Source of the DNA: Flavobacteriales bacterium UBA6165
GTDB taxonomy: Bacteria; Bacteroidota; Bacteroidia; Flavobacteriales_D; Crocinitomicaceae
Assembly (NCBI GenBank): GCA_002422285.1
Contig: DIUF01000046.1
Coordinates: forward strand, 1,979-13,119
Reading direction: 5' to 3'
Length of the DNA stretch: 11,141 nucleotides
This document shows positions 6,881 through 11,141 of the stretch, one piece after another. A program made the position numbers and the translations under genes. How positions within the stretch are numbered: position 1 is the stretch's first letter; the number at the start of each line of letters is the position of its first letter. The notes beneath the pieces are model-generated. The model saw only the letters and a program-made list of their open reading frames with translations. It had not been told where the DNA came from and did no database searches.

Positions 6881-8127
6881 TGCTGTACTACTTGTTTCAA
6901 TATTTAGACACTTTGGACTTTCCAGGAGCTGGTTTGTTCAATTACATCTCGTTTCGTGCGGGAATGACTTTGATAACTTCGCTCATCATTTCCATCGTTT
7001 TTGGAAAGCGCATCATTGGCTATTTACGCCGCTTGCAAATCGGTGAATCTGTACGCGATTTAGGTCTTGAAGGTCAAAAAGAAAAAGAGGGCACACCAAC
7101 CATGGGTGGACTTTTGATTCTTTCAGCCATTTTGATTCCTGTGTTATTGTTTGCCAAACTGCACAATGTGTATGTCATCACCATGTTGATAGCTACAATT
7201 TGGTTGGGATTCATTGGCTTTTTGGACGATTATATCAAAGTATTCAAGAAGAACAAAGAGGGCTTGAAAGGCAAATTTAAAGTGGTAGGTCAGATTGGTG
7301 TTGGTGTAATCGTTGGATCCATTTTGTATTTCCATCCTGATGTGGTCGTGCACAAAAAAGTTGATGCGAGCTACGAATTGAAGTCCTATGAATCGGACGT
7401 CTCTTATTTGCATGATGCTGGAGCTATGGGTGAAAGTAGCACTAAATTTATCTCAACCAAATCCATGACGACAACTATTCCCTTTGTAAAGAACAATGAG
7501 TTTAGCTACGATTTTAATGGTGATTCAAGCAGAAAATGGGGCTGGTTGTGGTTCATTCCTATCGTGATTTTCATTGTAACAGCCGTGTCAAATGGCGCCA
7601 ATATGACCGATGGTTTGGATGGCTTGGCTACAGGCTCCTCTGCGATTATTGGAATTGCTCTTGCGGTTTTTGCCTATGTAAGTTCACACGCTAAATTCGC
7701 CGATTATTTGAATGTGATGTACATTCCCCACGCCGAAGAATTGGTAATCTACATCTCAGCTTTTGTGGGCGCTTGCATTGGTTTTTTGTGGTACAACTCT
7801 TATCCTGCGCAAGTTTTCATGGGCGACACAGGCAGTTTGGCTTTGGGGGGAATCATCGCGGTTTTTGCCATTTCTGTGAGAAAAGAATTGTTGATTCCTG
7901 TGCTTTGTGGCATTTTTCTCATCGAGAATCTCTCGGTGATGATGCAGGTCGGCTATTTCAAATACACCAAAAAACGATTCGGAGAGGGCAGGCGAATTTT
8001 CCGGATGGCACCTCTGCATCACCATTACCAAAAACTCGGACTCCATGAAGCCAAAATTGTATCTCGATTCTGGATTGTTGGTGTTCTCTTAGCTGTAATT
8101 TCTATCGTAACACTGAAGCTGCGTTAA
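6880..8127 (+). CDS. mraY: Phospho-MurNAc-pentapeptide transferase MraY with enlarged loop
   Basis: A polytopic inner-membrane enzyme that moves phospho-MurNAc-pentapeptide from UDP onto undecaprenyl phosphate, forming lipid I. At 415 aa it is longer than the roughly 360-residue proteobacterial form. Motifs: EGTPTMGG 70-77, FLDDYIKV 114-121 (D116, D117 at the Mg site), [13 protein letters not shown] 238-250 (D244, D247), [12 protein letters not shown] 313-324 and APLHHHYQ 377-384. The extra length is a polar segment at about 152-219 between membrane helices, with many Ser, Thr and Lys, ending near [11 protein letters not shown] 198-208. Bacteroidota MraY proteins are generally of this longer size, so it is probably a lineage feature. 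The start overlaps murE by one base (TAATG), and the stop overlaps murD the same way. No murF lies between murE and mraY. Confidence 0.95.
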   Translation: MLYYLFQYLDTLDFPGAGLFNYISFRAGMTLITSLIISIVFGKRIIGYLRRLQIGESVRDLGLEGQKEKEGTPTMGGLLILSAILIPVLLFAKLHNVYVITMLIATIWLGFIGFLDDYIKVFKKNKEGLKGKFKVVGQIGVGVIVGSILYFHPDVVVHKKVDASYELKSYESDVSYLHDAGAMGESSTKFISTKSMTTTIPFVKNNEFSYDFNGDSSRKWGWLWFIPIVIFIVTAVSNGANMTDGLDGLATGSSAIIGIALAVFAYVSSHAKFADYLNVMYIPHAEELVIYISAFVGACIGFLWYNSYPAQVFMGDTGSLALGGIIAVFAISVRKELLIPVLCGIFLIENLSVMMQVGYFKYTKKRFGEGRRIFRMAPLHHHYQKLGLHEAKIVSRFWIVGVLLAVISIVTLKLR

Positions 8128-9470
8128 TGCAATACAAAAATGCACATATCGCAATTTTGGGCGCCGGCGAAAGCGGGGTGGGCGCTGCTATTTTGGCTAA
8201 AAAAATGGAAAATTCTGTTTGGCTGTCCGACCTTGGCACCATCAAAGAGAAGTACAAAGCCGAACTGCAGGAGCACCAAATTCCTTTTGAAGAAGGCCAA
8301 CATACCGATGAGAAAATCCTCTCTGCTGATGTGATCATTAAAAGTCCGGGAATTCCAAACACTGCACCGATCATTGTTCAGGCTCGCGAGAAAGGCATTC
8401 CAGTGATTTCAGAAATTGAATTCGCGTCTTATTACACGAAAGCCAAAATTGTTGGCATCACAGGCAGCAATGGCAAAACCACAACCACCATGCTCACGCA
8501 CCATATTTTCAAAAAAGCGGGATTGCGTGTTGGTCTAGCTGGAAATGTGGGATTTAGTTTTGCCAAGCAAGTGGCCTTGGATGACATGGATTGGTACATC
8601 ATCGAATTGAGTTCATTCCAATTGGAAGATGTGGTGCATTTCCGTCCGAATATCGCCATGGTATTGAATATTTCCCCCGACCACTTAGACCGATACAATT
8701 ACCAAATGTCGGCTTATGTGGATGCCAAATTCAACATCACCAAAAACATGACTGCCGACGATTGGTTCATTTTCAATGCCGACGACGCAATGATTGTACA
8801 AGCCATGGGGCGCCACAAAATTGCAGCTCAACCTGCACCATTTTCCTCCCACAAACCATTCGAAGTGGGAGGCTATATATCAAATAATCAATTAATCATA
8901 AACCTTAAAGACCAATTCATTATGAGCATCTATGACTTAGCATTAAAGGGCAAGCACAACGCCCAGAATTCTCTAGCATCTTCTATTGCTTCAAGAATCG
9001 CCGACATCAAAAAGGAAATCATCCGCGAAAGCCTTGCTGATTTTCAGAATGTTGAACATCGCCTCGAATTTGTGGCGCGCGTAAACGGAATCGAGTTTAT
9101 CAACGATTCGAAAGCAACCAACGTAAACTCTACTTGGTATGCACTAGAATCCATGGAAAAACAAACCGTTTGGATTGTGGGTGGTGTAGACAAAGGCAAC
9201 GACTACACAGAGTTGTTCGACTTGGTGAAAGAAAAAGTGAAAGCCATCATTTGTTTGGGAACAGACAATGCGAAAATCATCGACGCATTCAAAGACCAGA
9301 TAGAGACTATCGTTGAAGCAGGCAGCGCAACCGAAGCCGTGGCTTGGGGCTATCGTTTGGCTTCGAAAGATGAGACTGTTTTGCTTTCTCCAGCATGTGC
9401 TAGTTTCGATTTATTCGAAGATTTTGAAGATAGAGGAAATCAATTCAAACAAGCTGTAAGGGCGCTATAA
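8127..9470 (+). CDS. murD: UDP-MurNAc-L-alanine--D-glutamate ligase MurD
   Basis: A 447-aa cytoplasmic Mur ligase that adds D-Glu to UDP-MurNAc-L-Ala with ATP. Domain 1 opens with a Rossmann-like HIAILGAGESGVGA 7-20 and carries KSPGIP 72-77. Domain 2 has the P-loop GITGSNGKTTT 110-120, GNVG 139-142, ELSSFQLED 160-168, NISPDHLDRY 181-190 (H186 is a metal-ligand candidate) and the presumed carbamylated lysine K201 in DAKFNITKN. Domain 3 has GKHNAQNSLAS 275-285, VEHRLEF 309-315, NDSKATN 326-332, VGGVDKGNDY 351-360 and the terminal signature SPACASFDLFEDFEDRGNQF 421-440. Length matches the family. The ATG shares one base with the mraY stop (TAATG), and ftsW follows after three bases in the same reading frame. 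Confidence 0.95.
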   Translation: MQYKNAHIAILGAGESGVGAAILAKKMENSVWLSDLGTIKEKYKAELQEHQIPFEEGQHTDEKILSADVIIKSPGIPNTAPIIVQAREKGIPVISEIEFASYYTKAKIVGITGSNGKTTTTMLTHHIFKKAGLRVGLAGNVGFSFAKQVALDDMDWYIIELSSFQLEDVVHFRPNIAMVLNISPDHLDRYNYQMSAYVDAKFNITKNMTADDWFIFNADDAMIVQAMGRHKIAAQPAPFSSHKPFEVGGYISNNQLIINLKDQFIMSIYDLALKGKHNAQNSLASSIASRIADIKKEIIRESLADFQNVEHRLEFVARVNGIEFINDSKATNVNSTWYALESMEKQTVWIVGGVDKGNDYTELFDLVKEKVKAIICLGTDNAKIIDAFKDQIETIVEAGSATEAVAWGYRLASKDETVLLSPACASFDLFEDFEDRGNQFKQAVRAL

Positions 9471-9473
9471 ATC

Positions 9474-10661
9474 GTGTTTAGGCTCACGGGCATATGGAAG
9501 CATTTGAAGGGTGATAAAGTCATCTGGATTGTTACACTCATCATGTTGGTGTTTTCATTGGTTACGGTTTATAGTTTTGTGCCAGTATTGGTGCGAACTG
9601 AAGGTGGAACCCCCATGAAATACCTCATGAAACACTTCGTGTATGTTGTAATTGGACTGTTTGCCATGTACTGGATCCACAAGCAAAATCCCAACAATAT
9701 TTCACGCTTTTCCAAAGTGATTTTCTATCTGGCCATCGCCTTGTTGATTTTCACCTTTTTCTTTGGTGTGCGTGTGAACGATGCTTCTCGCTGGATAAGA
9801 ATTCCAGTAATTTCGCTCACGTTCCAAACCTCCGATTTTGCTAAGCTGGCACTCGTGATTTATGTTTCGCGTTTGCTGGTCAAAAAGAAAGACTTGCTAC
9901 ACAACTGGAAAGAGGGATTTATGCCCATCGCCTTAGCCATTCTCATCATTGTTGGATTGATTGTTAAAGATAATTTCTCAACTGCAGCTTTGCTTATTGC
10001 CATTACCGCGGTTATGCTCTTTATCGGGAAGGTGCCTTTCAAAATGCTCGCAGGTTTTGGTGGTATCATAATTGGCGCATTTTTGTTGGTTGTTTTGGCA
10101 CATAAAACTTTTCCCGACGCCAATATCCTCAATCGCTGGGACACTTGGGAAAAACGTATCCTCAACCAAAGAGCCGATGATTCTGAGAAATTGGTCATCG
10201 ATAATATCCAATCGATGAATGCTGAATTGGCCATTCACAATGGTGGAATACTTGGACAAGGACCTGGAAAAGGAAGGTTGAAATTGTATACAGCAGAGGC
10301 TTATGCCGATTTTTTCTACGCGAGTTTTGTTGAGGAATTTGGTCTGTTTGGAGGTGTTATTTTGGTTTTTGTTTATCTCATTTTGTTGTTCAGAATTATT
10401 CGAATTGGTCTGAAATCTGAACGACTTTTTGAAACTTATTTGGCTCTTGGCATTGGTTTGATCATCATGACACAAGTTACGGTTAACATGTTCGTTTGCA
10501 CTGGACTTTTCCCTGTTACAGGTCAAAACATGCCCATTTTATCTTTAGGAGGTTCGGCACTCGTTATGGTTTGTGTTTCATTGGGTGTCATTCAAAGTAT
10601 TGCGCGCGACCAAAATGGTGAACGCGTAGTTGAAATTGGAGAGGAAATAGAAAATGAATAG
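9474..10661 (+). CDS. ftsW: Septal peptidoglycan glycosyltransferase FtsW
   Basis: A 395-aa SEDS-family polytopic membrane protein that polymerises lipid II at the septum with FtsI. About ten hydrophobic segments are visible. Family motifs are ASRWI 104-108, [11 protein letters not shown] 117-127, [10 protein letters not shown] 165-174, [11 protein letters not shown] 257-267, [18 protein letters not shown] 277-294 and [17 protein letters not shown] 346-362. Two positions differ from the proteobacterial pattern: Asp replaces Glu in the QPSE-like motif, and GPGKGRLK replaces the usual GNSxQK. Start choice: the murD stop at 9468-9470 is in frame, and the only standard start ahead of the first helix is GTG 9474; a TTG lies at 9504 and the first ATG (residue 24) would cut into helix 1. 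The 3' end overlaps murG by 8 nt. Confidence 0.92.
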   Translation: MFRLTGIWKHLKGDKVIWIVTLIMLVFSLVTVYSFVPVLVRTEGGTPMKYLMKHFVYVVIGLFAMYWIHKQNPNNISRFSKVIFYLAIALLIFTFFFGVRVNDASRWIRIPVISLTFQTSDFAKLALVIYVSRLLVKKKDLLHNWKEGFMPIALAILIIVGLIVKDNFSTAALLIAITAVMLFIGKVPFKMLAGFGGIIIGAFLLVVLAHKTFPDANILNRWDTWEKRILNQRADDSEKLVIDNIQSMNAELAIHNGGILGQGPGKGRLKLYTAEAYADFFYASFVEEFGLFGGVILVFVYLILLFRIIRIGLKSERLFETYLALGIGLIIMTQVTVNMFVCTGLFPVTGQNMPILSLGGSALVMVCVSLGVIQSIARDQNGERVVEIGEEIENE

Positions 10662-11141
10662 AATAAGAAGAGCGATAATTAGTGGTGGTGGCACGGGTGG
10701 ACATATCTTCCCAGCTATAGCTATTGCCAACGAATTGAAAGCGCAATTCCCCGAAATAGAAATTTTATTTGTAGGCGCTGAAAGCCGAATGGAAATGGAA
10801 AAAGTGCCTCAAGCAGGCTATGTCATTAAGGCCTTACCAATAGCAGGATTTCAGCGCAAGAATTTATTGGCGAATTTTTCTTTGCCATTAAAAATTGTAA
10901 AAAGTTTGTTGAAAGCACGAGACATCATCAAAGAGTTTAAACCCGAAGTGGTTATTGGTGTGGGCGGTTATGCTTCTGGACCAACTTTAAAAATGGCGAA
11001 TATCTTAGGCATTCCCACAGTTATTCAAGAACAGAATTCATTCCCCGGCAAAACAAATAAATTGTTAGCCAAAAAAGCAGCCCTGATTTGTGTTGCCTAT
11101 GATGGATTGGAACGCTTTTTTCCGAAAGAGAAAATTGTGCT
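10654..11141 (+). CDS. murG: Lipid II synthase MurG (UDP-GlcNAc transferase), N-terminal part
   Basis: The first 162 codons of a GT28 glycosyltransferase that adds GlcNAc to lipid I on the cytoplasmic membrane face, making lipid II. The frame runs off the right edge of the window. Visible motifs are the glycine loop [13 protein letters not shown] 9-21 (H17 conserved), FVGAESRME 39-47, the lipid-acceptor region VGGYASGP 103-110 and [19 protein letters not shown] 124-142. These form the acceptor-binding N-terminal domain; the UDP-GlcNAc-binding C-terminal domain lies outside. ATG 10654 is inside the end of ftsW (8-nt overlap), with the purine-rich GGAGAGGA at 10638-10645 eight bases upstream, a good ribosome-binding site by the standards of this cluster. 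Confidence 0.95.
   Translation, partial: MNRIRRAIISGGGTGGHIFPAIAIANELKAQFPEIEILFVGAESRMEMEKVPQAGYVIKALPIAGFQRKNLLANFSLPLKIVKSLLKARDIIKEFKPEVVIGVGGYASGPTLKMANILGIPTVIQEQNSFPGKTNKLLAKKAALICVAYDGLERFFPKEKIV

Noticed and set aside
7373..7536. Frameshift or insertion element within mraY explaining the extra loop
   Set aside because: The frame is continuous, base composition resembles the flanks, there are no terminal or target-site repeats, and long MraY proteins are usual for this phylum.
9978..10526. Long minus-strand frames opposite ftsW and other genes (for example 182 codons here)
   Set aside because: They are antisense shadows of clearly conserved genes, with no recognisable domains and no ribosome site or promoter.

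Overview
The window is a stretch of chromosome from a member of the Bacteroidota. The signs are a moderately AT-rich composition; a division and cell-wall (dcw) cluster in the order mraZ-rsmH-ftsL-ftsI-murE-mraY-murD-ftsW-murG with no murF; an FtsI carrying a C-terminal PASTA domain; a long MraY with an enlarged external loop; mostly weak Shine-Dalgarno sequences; and a promoter resembling the -33/-7 type of this phylum. I cannot place it below phylum level from the sequence alone. Every gene lies on the + strand.

Layout. Positions 1-75 hold the last 24 codons of a gene cut by the window edge, possibly a glycosyltransferase. It is followed after 19 bases by wecB (95-1174), a non-hydrolysing UDP-GlcNAc 2-epimerase. 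These look like the tail of a surface-polysaccharide operon. A 413-base gap (1175-1587) separates it from the dcw cluster. The gap contains three tandem copies of a hairpin-forming repeat (1203-1349), the first followed by a T-run that could terminate wecB. It then holds a candidate promoter (1461-1491) and a 10-bp-periodic set of TGGG boxes (1525-1558) that match the known DNA target of MraZ, the first protein of the downstream operon.

From 1588 to the right edge, nine genes are packed with only three intergenic bases in total, using overlaps of 11, 14, 4, 1, 1 and 8 nt, one zero-base junction and one 3-nt gap. This implies one transcript and extensive translational coupling. Products: MraZ (regulator), RsmH (16S rRNA C1402 N4-methylation), an FtsL-like division protein, FtsI (septal transpeptidase), MurE (probably meso-diaminopimelate-adding), MraY (lipid I synthesis), MurD (D-Glu addition), FtsW (septal glycosyltransferase) and the first 162 codons of MurG (lipid II synthesis).

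Together the genes supply the cytoplasmic muropeptide (MurD, MurE), the lipid-linked precursor (MraY, MurG) and the septal polymerase/cross-linker (FtsW, FtsI, FtsL). MurF, MurC, FtsQ, FtsA and FtsZ are not in view. I found no new biological system here: the coding part is a conserved essential cluster. The material most worth a second look is in the intergenic gap (hairpin array, MraZ boxes and a possible inverted second box set), with smaller protein-level oddities in MraY and FtsW.
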